This document shows, piece after piece, positions 31,517 through 43,357 of a stretch of 60,000 nt of DNA. How positions within the stretch are numbered: the first letter of the stretch is position 1; every line of letters begins with the position of its first letter. The notes under the pieces were generated by a model. That model was not told the origin of the DNA, searched no databases, and saw only the letters and a list, made by a program, of their open reading frames with translations. Source of the DNA: Adiantum capillus-veneris (lineage: Eukaryota; Streptophyta; Polypodiopsida; Polypodiales; Pteridaceae); contig CM043964.1 of the NCBI GenBank assembly GCA_014529385.2, forward strand, positions 6,543,997-6,603,996, read 5' to 3'. The translations under genes and the position numbers were made by a program.

Positions 31517-34500
31517 CTATGGGACCAAAGTTACATGTGATGTAGTATGTGTATGGATGATGAGTGACTCTCGATGCTCCAAAATTGTAGTGATGAGAGT
31601 CGCAATGGAGAGCCCACACTTTGGCTGGGAGAGGAAAGTGTGTAGGTCTAAGTTATGGCTGAAAATGTGAGAGAAGCAAGTTCGGATGTGATCAAAAGCT
31701 GAACACTCTAGTAGTGTGTGGTACTCAGACTCTCGAACATGCAGTGAGCATAATGTGCACAATCGATTTGACTCTTCTCCATTGCCCCAACGCCCTATCT
31801 CGCATCGAAGGAAATGGGAGCTAAGCCGAATTGCTGCGATAGTGCGTATCGCGGACAAGGGAATAGGCTCAAGCATGTAAGTGTGAGTACGGTTTCCTCT
31901 CTCAGCGAAGAACATGGTTTTGTAGTTGGGGGCAATATAGGTGGTGTAATGTATGAAGCGTGACCCACCAGATTTCTCCCAAGCCGTAATACATTGGCGT
32001 TGTAGAAAAGCTTCATTCACTTGAGAGTCAATTGAAGCATCATGTAGCAAGTGTAATGCATCCCATCTCCCAAACCACTTCTTTATGTCTTGCATCCATC
32101 CCGTGCTCAAGATCTTGCTTTTATGCGTCTTTTGAACTTTTTTGCTTGCTTCCCATGCAATTGTAGGAAGTCGATGTGAGGGGTTTTGACGCATTTTTAT
32201 CATGTACTCCACAACCCTTTCCATGCCCATAACCTCAATTGGAAAAGATCCCGACTCAAGAAGTAGGAGCATATATGGTGTTTGTGTCTTAACTTGGAGA
32301 AAGTTTGTAAGAAAATGCTTTTGGACATTCTCAAACTCTTTCCAAGTAGACTTTGAGATGCTCCCGCCCCACACTTCAACTCCATAAAGAAGAACCGGTG
32401 TCACCAATGCATCAAAAAGATACTTCTTGAGAACCCAACACTTGATGTTTCCCGCATTACACATGTTCTCAAATGCATAATATGCACTCTTTCCCGCTTC
32501 CAAACGACGCATAGCACATTCATGCCACTTGTGATTGGATGGAACCTCAAGGCCAAGGTACTTAAAGCTCTCAACAACTTCAAGTGTCTCGTTGTTGTAC
32601 ACAATGCATGGCTTCTCTTTATGGTTGGTTTTCACAAGCATAACCTTTGTTTTGGATTCATTTACAATCAGCCCACTATGCAAGCAAAATTTCTCAAGGA
32701 CAACCATAAGCTTTTGTGCATCTTCTAAAGTGTGTGCTAGTTTGTGCATCCGCATACAACAAAAGCATGATTACCGCCTTGCAAATAGTGACCTCTTCAA
32801 TGCCTTCTTCTTGCATAAAGTCAAGTACCATTTGTTCCAATTGATCGATGCATAGACCAAAGAGAGTTGGTGACAATGGACATCCTTGTTTAACCCAAAT
32901 AGTGCTTACAAAAATTTCTGAAATTTCTCTTCCCATGCGCAATTGACAAATCACCTTCTCATAGATTCGAGAAACCGCAAGCATCAACTCACTTGGAACT
33001 TGGAGTTCTTCCATCCTTCTCCACAAATTGTTACGTGGAATCATATCAAAGGCTTTCTTAAAGTCCACAAAACAACAATACAATCGCTTGCCTTTCAACC
33101 GACTTTCCTCCATGAGAACACGAAGAGTGACAAGATGATCAATGGTGCTATGGCATCGACGAAAACCCGCTTGTCCCTTTGCACGCTTGTCATTCTCTTC
33201 AGCCCAATCACTCAATTTCATCTCCATTATGCACCCAAACAACTTTGCCATTAGAGACCCAATCATTATAGTCTGGTAGTTGCTTACATTCTTTACATCC
33301 CCTCCTTTATGCAAAGGCTTAACCCAATTAGTACTCCAATCATAGGCATACCATGTTGAAGTGCAAGGTTGAACATATCACACATCCACTCATGGGTAAA
33401 ATCTCCCGTCCATTTGATCATCTCCGGCTTGATACCTTGAAGATCTCCCGCTTTGCGAGTGGCCAACTTTTCAAGCCCACCGCATACATCCTCAATAGTA
33501 AAAAAAGACGGCATACATGGGAGTGAACCATAAAATGGCATTTTTTCAGTATTTTCTTGCTCATATAATTGCCTACAATGTGTGTACATATCCACTAGAC
33601 TCAAGTTACCAAAATTCTCAACCCGCTTGCCTCTTAAGTTTCTCCAAAATCTTCCACATGCATGTGCCTTTTCTTGGACTTGAAATTCTTGTTGCTTTAC
33701 TTCCCATCTTCTTCTCTTCTTTTGAATCAATGCCTGGTATGTATGCAAATGACTTTGATAGTTGTCTTTGTCTATAGTTGCATCAAGCTTTATTAAGGAC
33801 TTTCGAGCATCTTGACATTCTTTATCAAACCACCTTTTGCGTGATCTATCTTTGTTGATACCATGGAGATGCTTTATGGCAAAGCATTCTTCCGTACAAG
33901 AACAAATAGCTTTCTTGAAAGCTTCCCATTTAGTTTCCAATGTTGCATCACATTGAAGCTTTGTCATCCATAATTTTTGCTCAACCATTTCAATGTACAT
34001 TGGTGCCCGTTTGAAATCCATACATAGTGATAACTTCTCTTTCCTTTGGGTAAAATTATCATGCTTAGTTTCTTCTCCACATGAAAGGTCAATACATAAG
34101 GTGCAATGGTCGGATTCCGGGGTCCATTGACCAAACATAAAACTCTTTATGCGATACATGATGGCTTCAGAGAGTAGCATATAGTCAATCACACTATCCC
34201 CATTATGTCTTCTACATGTAAATCCATTGGTTCCACTCCACAAAGATACACCATTGGCAATGAGCATACCCGTGCTATTACACATGTGTAAAAGTAACTT
34301 TCCATAGTGATCCGGCTCTTTCTCATCCATTGAAGTACGATCATACAAGTGAACTTCCTCCAACTCCCTTGAAATGTATGGCATATCAAATTGTTGAGTA
34401 TCATGTTGCAATGTTTTTGTGCGAGCATTCATATCCCCAAATACAATAACATCACCTTCACCTTTGAAATAAGCAATGTCCTCTTCCAAATCAGAAAATG

Positions 34501-34889
34501 GTTGATCTCTATCCATGCAAGCATAAAAGGGAGAATCATGATGAGGAATGTAGCAACCGGTTACAAAAATGGGTGCTCTTTTTGGTGTCATAATTTTCAG
34601 CCATACATAACGTTTGTACTTGTCATCTTTCACAATTGATACAAAATCTTCCAATCCTTTCTTAACCATACATGCTAACCCTCCTTGTCCTCTTCGTTGC
34701 TTGAGATTCTTTGACCACATCAATGAATGTACATTGTAATCCTCCAAGCCGTTAATCCTTTGTGTATCATGCTTCCAAGTTTCAAGAAGAAGTACAACAT
34801 CGGCTTTGCTTGTTAGTTCATCAATGCCAACCCCCGCATTCCATGGGTATCCATTACAATTGTAACTCGGTCTCATAGGTCACGCATCC
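31517..34889 (-). pseudogene. LINE ORF2 endonuclease/RT polyprotein, copy E
   Basis: Covers the endonuclease (LLLETW, GDMNART, ESDHCTL), linker, RT (FVDFKKAFDMIPR, VKQGCPLSPTLFGL) and the zinc-knuckle-like C-terminus (CTLCSLHVRESEYH). Lesions: a 20-bp deletion between CAATT repeats near 34861 removes the first endonuclease motif; a one-base deletion near 33340 shifts frame at GMPHDW; a deletion near 32745 removes the second Asp of YADD and shifts frame. Apart from these the frame is open for about 1100 codons. Confidence 0.87.
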
Positions 34890-35840
34890 CTATTTGCTTG
34901 AGAGACTTGCCTCCTCCTTGGGCACATTTTCTTCATGAGAGATCTCCTTGTTTTTATTATTCTTTTCCTCATATGCCTTGCGACGCATATTTTGTTGCTT
35001 AATAGTGCGATCTTCACATACAAAACATTTTGTATCCCTCAAATAGATCCAACTATTATCAAGGATAATCTTTCGCTTGGTCTCATCCGGCATGGTGCAT
35101 ACAATTGGCCGTTCTCCCGAGCGAGGAGCTCCTTGCTTCCCCACTCTATGTGCTCCATAGACCATAACTCCGGACATGCCAAAGTGGATTTTGAAGAAAT
35201 CTTCAATAACAATGGCAAGAGAAGGAGGTGTCTCTAACTTCTCTTCGGGAATTCCACGAATAACAATGTTCTTGGAACGTCGCTCCCGTTCCTTCAACTC
35301 CTCCACATCCACATTCTCAACATTCTTTGTTTGAACCATAGCTTGCATGAGTGAGGAATTAGAAACCACATTGCTACCACATACATCAGCCCAAGACTTG
35401 TTTGTGCATACATTTTTCATGTCGCATACATCCCGGCTCATAGTGTCAAATTTCTCCTCTTTCAATACATGGTCATGTTCTACTTTGCTCATCCGCTCCT
35501 TCAAAGCATTCAAGTCCACAAGAGAGCGTTTACATTCCTTGACTTCCTCTTCAAGTTGCATCAAACGTGTTGTTTGCATCTCAAGTGTCCTCTTGAGATT
35601 CTCATTCTCAACCACAAGTACCCTTAGTGTGCCATTCTCCATTGCAAGTGCTCGTAAGTCTTCGCCTTGTTTGTTTACGGTCTCTTGCAATGATACCAAG
35701 TACGCCATGATCATGGTTTCCGATGTCGTTGGTTGGGTGGTTGTGTTGCTATCTCCACACTTAGGAGATTTTGGATCATTTTCCACAATGGTTGTGGACC
35801 TTGTTGAAGAAGAAGAACCCTTGCGAGTGCCGGAAGACAT
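34890..35840 (-). CDS. LINE ORF1 nucleic-acid-binding protein, copy E
   Basis: 316 residues, intact, differing from copy A by about ten residues. Same coiled coil (about 47-140), RRM-like region (IVIRGIPEEK) and basic tail (EDRTIKQQNMRR). The stop is again TAG, followed in frame by GGA TGC GTG, so the ORF1/ORF2 junction is conserved. Likely partner of ORF2 in the ribonucleoprotein. Confidence 0.86.
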   Translation of the reverse strand: MSSGTRKGSSSSTRSTTIVENDPKSPKCGDSNTTTQPTTSETMIMAYLVSLQETVNKQGEDLRALAMENGTLRVLVVENENLKRTLEMQTTRLMQLEEEVKECKRSLVDLNALKERMSKVEHDHVLKEEKFDTMSRDVCDMKNVCTNKSWADVCGSNVVSNSSLMQAMVQTKNVENVDVEELKERERRSKNIVIRGIPEEKLETPPSLAIVIEDFFKIHFGMSGVMVYGAHRVGKQGAPRSGERPIVCTMPDETKRKIILDNSWIYLRDTKCFVCEDRTIKQQNMRRKAYEEKNNKNKEISHEENVPKEEASLSSK

Positions 35841-36065
35841 TGTATGTAAAATAGGAGATGAGAATCAATTTTGTTGAACCTGTTCACTTGGGAAATACTG
35901 CTACAGAAACGCCTTCCATAACTCTGAAAATTTCTGTCTTTACATCAATGCATAGAGGACTTCGTGCTCTTCGATTGAGGCTATAGATCACCCAAATCGG
36001 AGTTCGGATGAAGAAGTTATGATCAAAAGAGTGGACTGCTGTCTACTAGGTCAAAAAACAGCTGC

Positions 36066-36068
<3 letters not shown>

Positions 36069-36141
<73 letters not shown>

Positions 36142-36423
36142 GTGTGTGTGTGTGTGTAGGTAAAGTAGAATAAAGAGAGAGAGAGTGTTAGAGAGAGTTA
36201 TAGAGTTACAGAGAGAGAGAGAGAGTTAGAGAGAGACAAAGAAAGTAGAGGGAGAAAAAGAGAGAGTTAGAGGAAGAAAGTAGAGAGGGAAGAAGAAGAG
36301 AGAGAGGGAGGGAGGAAGGAAAGACAGAGAACAAAAAGAAAAGAGAGAGAGAGAGTTAGAGAGAGAAGAAAAGGAGGAATAGAGAGTTAGAGAGATAATA
36401 GAAAGAGAAGGATAGAGAAGAAG

Positions 36424-36462
<39 letters not shown>

Positions 36463-36748
36463 AGAAGAAGAGTTAGAGAGAGAGAGTAAGAGAGGGAGGA
36501 GAGATAGAGATAGATAGAGAGAGAGGGAGGGAAGAGAGAGAAGAAAGAGAGCCAATTATAGAGCGAGCCAAAAAGTTAGAGGGAGAAAAAGAGAGATTTA
36601 GAGAGAGAATATAGAGAGAGGAAGGAGAAAAGAGAGACAAAGAGTTCGAGAGAGAAAGTAGAGAGAGAGGAGGGGTAGAGAGAGAAGAACAAGAATTAAA
36701 GGAGGAAGAGAAGAGAAACAAAGAGTTACAGAGATAAAGTAGAGAGAT

Positions 36749-36807
<59 letters not shown>

Positions 36808-36815
36808 TAGATAGA
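36069..36815. repeat. GA-rich tract between LINE E and LINE F
   Basis: Pure (GA)n at the LINE E 5' end and a GT run near 36141-36158, then degenerate GA units. The block at about 36466-36729 is repeated almost unchanged at 37271-37530, on the other side of LINE F. Confidence 0.93.
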
Positions 36816-37267
36816 TTTTATTATCATCCTCGGAGGTCAAATATGACCTATGGGACCAAAGTTACATGTGATGTAGTATGTGTATGGCTGATGAGTGACT
36901 CTCGATGCTCCAAAATTGTAGTGATGAGAGTCGCAATGGAGAGCCCATACTTTGGCTGGGAGAGGAAAGTGTGTAGGTCTAAGTTATGGCTGAAAATGTG
37001 AGAGAAGCAAGTTCGGATGTGATCAAAAGCTGAGCACTCTAGTAGTGTGTGGTACTCAGACTCTCGAACTTGTAGTGAGCATAATGTGCACAATCGATTT
37101 GACTCTTCTCCATTGCCCCAACGCCCTATCTCGCATCGAAGGAAATGGGAGCTAAGCCGAATTGCTGCGATAGTGCGTATCGCGGACAAGGGAATAGGCT
37201 CAAGCATGTAAGTGTGAGTACGGTTTCCTCTCTCAGCGAAGAACATGGTTTTGTAGTTGGGGGCAAT
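36816..37267 (-). mobile_element. LINE copy F, 452-bp 3' fragment
   Basis: Heavily 5'-truncated copy, nearly identical to the 3' end of LINE E (31485-31937). It carries the last ~130 codons of ORF2 (36848-37246 frame) with the zinc-knuckle-like CTLCSLQ motif and the 3' inverted repeat (36834-36849). GA repeats on both sides. Confidence 0.9.
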
Positions 37268-37531
37268 GGAGAAGAGTTAGAGAGAGAGAGAGTAAGAGAG
37301 GGAGGAGAGATAGAGATAGATAGAGAGAGAGGGAGGGAAGAGAGAGAAGAAAGAGAGCCAATTATAGAGCGAGCCAAAAAGTTAGAGGGAGAAAAAGAGA
37401 GATTTAGAGAGAGAATGTAGAGAGAGGAAGGAGAAAAGAGAGACAAAGAGTTCGAGAGAGAAAGTAGAGAGAGGAGGGGTAGAGAGAGAAGAACAAGAAT
37501 TAAAGGAGGAAGAGAAGAGAGACAAAGAGTT

Positions 37532-37582
<51 letters not shown>

Positions 37583-37667
37583 AAATAGAGAGACAAGAAG
37601 AAGAGAGTGAGAGACAGGGAGAGAAAGTAGAGAAAGAAGTAGAAGGAGAGAGAAAGACATAGAGAAT

Positions 37668-37730
<63 letters not shown>

Positions 37731-37760
37731 AGAGAGGGAACAAGACAGCTAGAGAGAAGA
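37268..37760. repeat. GA-rich tract right of LINE F
   Basis: Begins with the duplicated block also found left of LINE F, then long pure GA runs (about 37545-37578 and 37673-37730). It ends the LINE/GA array. Confidence 0.92.
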
Positions 37761-38940
37761 AAAGAAAAGGTGGTGAAAGCTACTTTTTGTAAAAATCATA
37801 CCAAATCTTAACAATATAACATTTGGTTACCGAAGAACATTTGATGTTTGAACATACATGAATAATAATGACATTAATAATAATTAGTCTTTAATTAACA
37901 TCTAAGAAATGAGTTAGATACATGCATGATTAATTTAGAATAACCATATGCTTTCAACACTTGTACATGTCTATTTTTAAACAATTTCGATAATTTTGAT
38001 ATGCATTCATCTTTTCTATATGGATTTGATCAATGTGGATCATGAATTATGATAAACACCTCATTAATCATGCTTGGTGTTTTATTCTTATAAAATTAAT
38101 GCAATACAATACTCTACCATGCCGACCATGTCTCATGTATGCATAGAATATGGGAATTTTGATTAATTCTTTAATCTTATAATTAGGAATCATTAATTTA
38201 AGTTCCTAATCATGCAATTGTTGAATTTTAATGGATTTAATTTGCTATTTAGAATCTACTCACAAATCGTTAATCTCTATGAAAAAATATTAAAGAAACT
38301 GGAAGCAGTTATCCTACATGCCTTAGAAACATGAAAAGCACTATTTTCTTGGAACGTCTTGCATGTTAAGCACAAACCATCAAAGTCTCTAGACCTTTAA
38401 GATGTACAACAAGCCCATTGAGAACGAAATGAGATGGAAAAATTTTCTTTGGAAACTTAATTTTCATACAACTCACATTCGCGATAAGTGAAACCAAGTA
38501 GTCGATGCACTCACGACGATAATCTCACCACTATGGTAGATGAATATGCTATCAATTGGATTGAAGAGATATTGACTCTGCCATGAATCTTGGGAAGACA
38601 CAAAACCCATACGTCTTCCATGATGGTTGTCTTTTCTATGGTTCGTGTCATTGTGCTGCTCTCACTCTTTGAGAGAAAAGGTTATAGCCACATGCTCCAC
38701 CTTATGCTGGGCGTATCCAAGTTTGCTCAAACTCTGCCCCGGTGGAGTTTCCGATCCCATTTGCTGAGATTTTCAGGTTTGGACAGCCACCTTACACGTG
38801 TTCAAAGTCTTCCTGCCTACCCCATTACTTCTCCATTTCTTCATGGTCACTTGGTGTTTCATCTGGCATGGCTTCTGATCCTCCTTTCACTTTGCTTCTG
38901 ATTTCACACCTGGGACATCCCTGCTGATTCTTTCTCTATA
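37761..38940. other. AT-rich to pyrimidine-rich DNA without a gene
   Basis: 37761-38590 is AT-rich with no credible ORF or repeat signature. 38590-38940 is pyrimidine-rich and leads into the copia gag ATG; it may be the leader of that element, but no primer-binding site or LTR could be seen. Confidence 0.45.
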
Positions 38941-39219
38941 GATATGGCCACATCCCCAGCCATGTCCATCTTTTCTCATGACGAAAAGCTTGATGGTCTC
39001 AACTTTGTCGTCTGGAAGATGAAGGTCATGGTGATGCTTATGCAGTTTGACCTCTAGGACTGGCTCAGTGATCCTACAAATGTCATCTGATGTCCCATCA
39101 CTGCTCCTGCATTTGGCACCTCTACATTGACATCATTAGCTACCACTTCTTCCGTGGTTACACGGGCTGGCTCTTCTGCCCCTTCTACTTCTTCTACTGG
39201 TACTGCTTTTGTTGCATCA
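38941..39219 (+). pseudogene. Ty1/copia gag, 5' part
   Basis: From ATG 38943 the translation (MATSPAMSIF, then KLDGLNFVVWKMKVM) has the start typical of copia gag (LxGxNFxxWKxxM). In-frame stops occur near 39054 and 39090. It is cut at 39219 by element 3 and resumes at 45127. Confidence 0.72.
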
Positions 39220-39390
39220 TGTCAGGACAAGGGTCCTGTACCCTAAGAACTAGGTTAGTCACGGACTACGGCCAAGGGTCGGGCTAGGCAGTGTGGATAG
39301 GGGATCCGTCTAGGGCAAGGGGCTAGGAGCCTGCCTATATAAAGGGAGGTTGAGAGGAGGATCCTAAGAGTCTAGTTCCTAGTTCTTACA
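39220..39390 (+). repeat. 5' LTR of element 3
   Basis: TGTCAGGACAAGG...TTCTTACA, with TATATAAAGGG at about 39336. Unusually short for plant gypsy LTRs. Confidence 0.88.
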
Positions 39391-39391
39391 C

Positions 39392-39408
39392 TGGTATCAA
39401 AGCCTAGG
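39392..39408 (+). other. Primer-binding site of element 3
   Basis: TGGTATCAAAGCCTAGG follows the LTR by one base. It matches the common plant initiator-Met site TGGTATCAGAGC with one change. Confidence 0.82.
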
Positions 39409-40205
39409 AGTCTCTTCCACTCTCTCTCTAGACGTGGTCTCTTTAGGCCCCTAAAAGCATGCTCCTTTTGTGAGAACCGTTGCTTTTTAAGCCCCTTTTC
39501 CGTTTTTAGTCGGGCTACTTGGCAAATCAGGCGGACTTTCCTTTTTTGGACGCAAGGCTATGGTGCATGAAACTTAGAGTTTCCGGGCTTGAAGGGTGCG
39601 CCATGGAACAGTAGAAGGGGGCGCTACCATTTTTCGGCCATAGCCAGCGGGGCGAGCCCCGCCATCGTCCTCATCAAGCCCGCAGGCGTCGGCCCACTGC
39701 CTGCACAATTGGGAGCTTCAAAAAACCACGATACTTTCACATTGGTAAGGCCCTTTGGCCACTACCTTAAGGCCTTGGCCGCTACAGGCGGCCCTTCCCA
39801 TAGGCAAGACAGCCTTCGTGTGCCGGCAAGCCTCCGGTGAAGCAAGCCGAGCAACTCGAGCAAAAAAAAATTCACTACGACTTTCCCAAGGTCGGATTGC
39901 AGAAATTACAGCACCTATTGTTTTTTCTTAGCAAAGACTTCAAGAGTCGTTCAAGGTGACGACTTCAAGAGTCATTCAAAGGTCGTACGACTCGACCATA
40001 CACGGTAAATCTTCGACCATATACGGTGCAGAGTTCACTTTCAATTACGCTTCGGCTCAAAGATAACGCTTCAACCATATACGAAGCGGAGTTCGATTAT
40101 GTGCTACGACGATTTGCTACTGCGACGTGGAGTTAGCTATACTTTGCAAGTTCTACCAACATCAGGTATTTTTTCTGAGTACTTCTTACACTGCACTGTG
40201 TAACC
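39409..40205 (+). other. Leader of element 3
   Basis: Noncoding. It has short internal repeats (TTCAAGAGTCGTTCAAGGT/ACTTCAAGAGTCATTCAAAGGT at 39938-39988; CGACCATATACGGT-like units near 39995-40030). No gene seen. Confidence 0.55.
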
Positions 40206-41350
40206 ATGGATTCGGATGTCAACATGACATTCGATTTTGAGCAAAGTACTTCCGATCCTGCCAAGGACGGCTCGCGGCCGGATACTCTCAAGGAGAGTAC
40301 CCGTGACGCTACGGCAGGAGAAGATACTTACGAATTGCTCAATATTCAGGAATTTCGTGCACTTCAGACACGCATGACAGTCATGGATGAAAATTTTATG
40401 GCTTTAAATAAAAATGTTGCTAAACTTTCCACTTTAGTCATTCAATTGATGCAACAACAGACTAAGAGTCCGGCTGACATCCACATGCATGAGCACGTTG
40501 GAACACAAGGGCAAGGGCCAATTAATGAAACACTGCATACTCTCACTGCCAAAGAGGTAGATGATTTATTGAAGAATTTCAAACCACCAGTTTTGAAAGG
40601 CGAAGACCGGGACTGCAATAAGGATGCGGTGAACATCTTTCTCAGTAAATGGGATGGAATTCATGCCTTACGGCGAACTCCGAATGCAGTAAGAGCTCTG
40701 CAAACGAGATTAACTTTGGAAGGCACGGCCTACAAATGGTGGATGTCTCTCAAGGAGAAGAACATCATACCACAGAGTTAGAAAGCCTTTGAATCAATAT
40801 TTAGCAAGGAATTTTTGCCTACAAATGAGGCTAATCGGAGCTGGATCGCTTGGGACACGTGCTCCATGCGCCAATTTCCGTCCCTCCTTGAATATATCTC
40901 TCACTATAGAGACATCATCCTCAAGTTGGAAGGATTGGATACCTTTCAACAAGTACGAGGGTTCATGCGAGGGCTGACTCCAGAACTTAAGAAGTACGTC
41001 AAATCTCAGGACCCTAAAACACTTGAGGAAGCCATAGTGAAAGCACATATTCATGATGACCCTGATGATAAGAAAACACATAACAGTCACGTGCCTGCTA
41101 GTACACATAGTAACACACGCACTCAGTACAGGCACACTAAAAGAAAATTTATAGTTGCAAATTCAGATGCATCTAAAAAACCCAAGGGGTCCAGGGGTCC
41201 TCTCTCCCCTAAGGATTTTAATAAAGCCAAGAAAGAGAAGCTTTGTTTTCAATGCTTAGGAAGAGTCCATAAAGGATTGTCCCAAGGGGAAATCTTCTGC
41301 TCAGGGGACGGAGAAAGCAGTGCACATGGTGCAACTACTGCCTCTCGCGT
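40206..41350 (+). pseudogene. gag of element 3
   Basis: Starts at ATG 40206. The retrotransposon capsid region includes FLSKWDGIH, TAYKWWMSLKEK and later FMRGLTPELKKYV. A TAG at 40779-40781 (expected Trp, before KAFESIF) splits it. The zinc knuckle (CFQCLGRVHKG) has lost its last Cys. Basic linker before the protease. Confidence 0.8.
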
Positions 41351-42171
41351 CTTCCTCCAAGTTCTCCACAATGGAAGTAACACACACTGAAGTGGTGCAT
41401 GAATGCTATCTCACAGCTTCGATGTGGCAACAGACCTTTGGACCACATGAGTTAGTACGTATGCACAAATATCTGCAGGGGCACAAGGTGTGCATCTTGG
41501 TAGATGACGGTGCTACGCACAATTTCATCAATTATGGATTGGTGAAAAAGCTCAAACTGCCTCAAACTCCGAGTACCCACCGCTACAAGGTAGCAATGAT
41601 GAATGGACATGACAGTGAAGTATGGGATACTCAGTGCCGATCTGTTCCATTGGAAGTACAAGGGTACTCTACCTGTTTGGATTTTCAAGTTATGAACATG
41701 GAAAGAGCTGATGTGGTTCTTGGTAGGGAGTGGTTGCATAGCCTAGGACCATCACTAAAACGTAGCTATGAGCACAACAGTTTGATGTTCGATTCCCATG
41801 GCGCACATGTGTTGTTGTTAGGAGAAAAGGATATACCATCATCACCATTGATTTGTACTGCTGAGCTGATGCAGCTCGTTTCTGATAATGAAATAGAACA
41901 GGTTTTCTTGTGTTACTCACTGTCTCATTTTCTTTCCAATCTTGAGTCTGTTGAACATTCCTCAACGCCGCATGCTTCTCTCTCCTCTATTCCACCAATT
42001 TCTAATTCTACACAAGCAAACGCTGCTAATCATTTACAAAAATTGTTAAAGAAATTTCAAGATGTTTTTCCTAATGATTTGCCATCAGGTTTACCGTCGA
42101 CACGTTCGGTGCAACATGGCATTGGCATGGCTGCAGGCTGTAAACCTGTTAGTAAACCACCTTACCGTTGA
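41320..42171 (+). pseudogene. Protease region of element 3
   Basis: Retropepsin-like domain: VDDGATHNFIN (Asp-Asp-Gly-Ala, usual form D-S/T-G-A) and VVLGREWLHSLG at the end of the fold. The C-terminal part runs toward the RT with FQDVFPNDLPSGLP. Overlaps the gag frame and ends where a frame change leads into RT. Confidence 0.8.
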
Positions 42172-43357
42172 GTTACTTAGAGGCTGTTGAGGTGGAGCGT
42201 CAGCTTGCCGACTACCTTAGCAGAGGGTTTATACAACCCAGTTCTCCACCATGGGCTTCGCCTATACTTTTGGTGAAGAAAAAGGACGGCAGTATGTGCA
42301 TATGCGTAGACTACCGGGGCTTAAATGCGGTGACAATTAAGAACAAATACCCATTGCCAAGGGTCGATGAGTTATTTGATAAGTTAACGCATAAACGAAT
42401 TTTTTCAAAAATTGATTTGAGGTCAGGATTTCACCAAGTCCGTGTTCGGATTGCTGATATACCTAAGACTGCATTCCGAACACGGTTTGGACATTACGAG
42501 TTTTTGGTGATGCCCTTTGGGTTAACCAACGCGCCCACGACATTCATGACACTTATGGATAGTGTCTTGAAACCATATCTGGGCAAATTTGTCATTGTGT
42601 TCCTCCATGACATTCTAGTTTATAGTGCTTCTGAAGAAGAGCACTTACAACATCTCAGGCAGGTGTTTAAGTTGTTACGTGCAAACAAGTTATATGCCAA
42701 GGAATCTAAACGTGATTTTCTCAAGGAAGAAATTCATTATTTAGGGCATTTCATTTCAGCTAATGGCCTTTACATGGATCAATCCAAAGTGGATACCATC
42801 CGAAAATGGCCACCTCCTAAAAATATGGAAGAATTACAGATATTTTTAGACTTTGCAGGTTTTTAGTGAGGGTTCGTTAAAAACTATGCTCACCTTGCTG
42901 TACCTATGACGGACCAACTAAAAGGAAAAGGTAAGTCTTTTCAGTGGGGTTCCGCTCAACAGCAAAGTTTTGAAACACTCAAAGATGCATTAGCTACAGC
43001 TCCTATACTGGCTATTGTAGATCTTTTGAAACCATTCATTTTCGAAACAGATGCCAGTGACCGTGCTATTAGAGCGGTCCCGTTACAAGAAGGACGACCA
43101 ATTGCATTTGAAAGTAAGAAGCGGATGCAGCTCAGCAGAATTATTCTGCTTACGAACGTGAACTCTATGCAATCGTGTCTGCCTTAAAGACATGGCGTCA
43201 CTATCTGTATGGAGCTCAATTCGAGATTGTGTTTGACCATGAAAGCATCAAATGGTTTATACAACAAACAGATTTAAAGGGTCGAAAAGCCAGGTGGGCC
43301 GAGATCCTTTAGGAATATGACACCAAGTTAAGGTATCGCAAAGGCCGATACAATATA
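42168..43357 (+). pseudogene. RT and RNase H of element 3
   Basis: RT motifs [41 protein letters not shown] and [12 protein letters not shown] are clear. The catalytic FLDD is changed to FLHD (about 42600-42612), which should abolish activity. Two consecutive stops at 42864-42869 follow FAGF. RNase H is readable (FETDASD; then DHESIKWFIQQTDLKG in another frame) but is frameshifted near 43130 and has a stop near 43311. Confidence 0.85.

Larger units (their letters stand above)
31485..36068 (-). mobile_element. LINE copy E, near full length
   Basis: About 4.58 kb: 5' UTR (35841-36068), ORF1, ORF2 and a 3' end in GGATGATAATAAAA followed by (TCTA)n and (TC)n. It is the only copy holding both ends. 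Architecture (coiled-coil/RRM ORF1, then APE endonuclease, RT and zinc knuckle) is L1-like. ORF2 is broken in three places, so it is inactive. Confidence 0.9.

Noticed and set aside
38590-38901. Possible host protein frame
   Set aside because: Short, pyrimidine-rich, no recognised domain, directly upstream of the copia gag.
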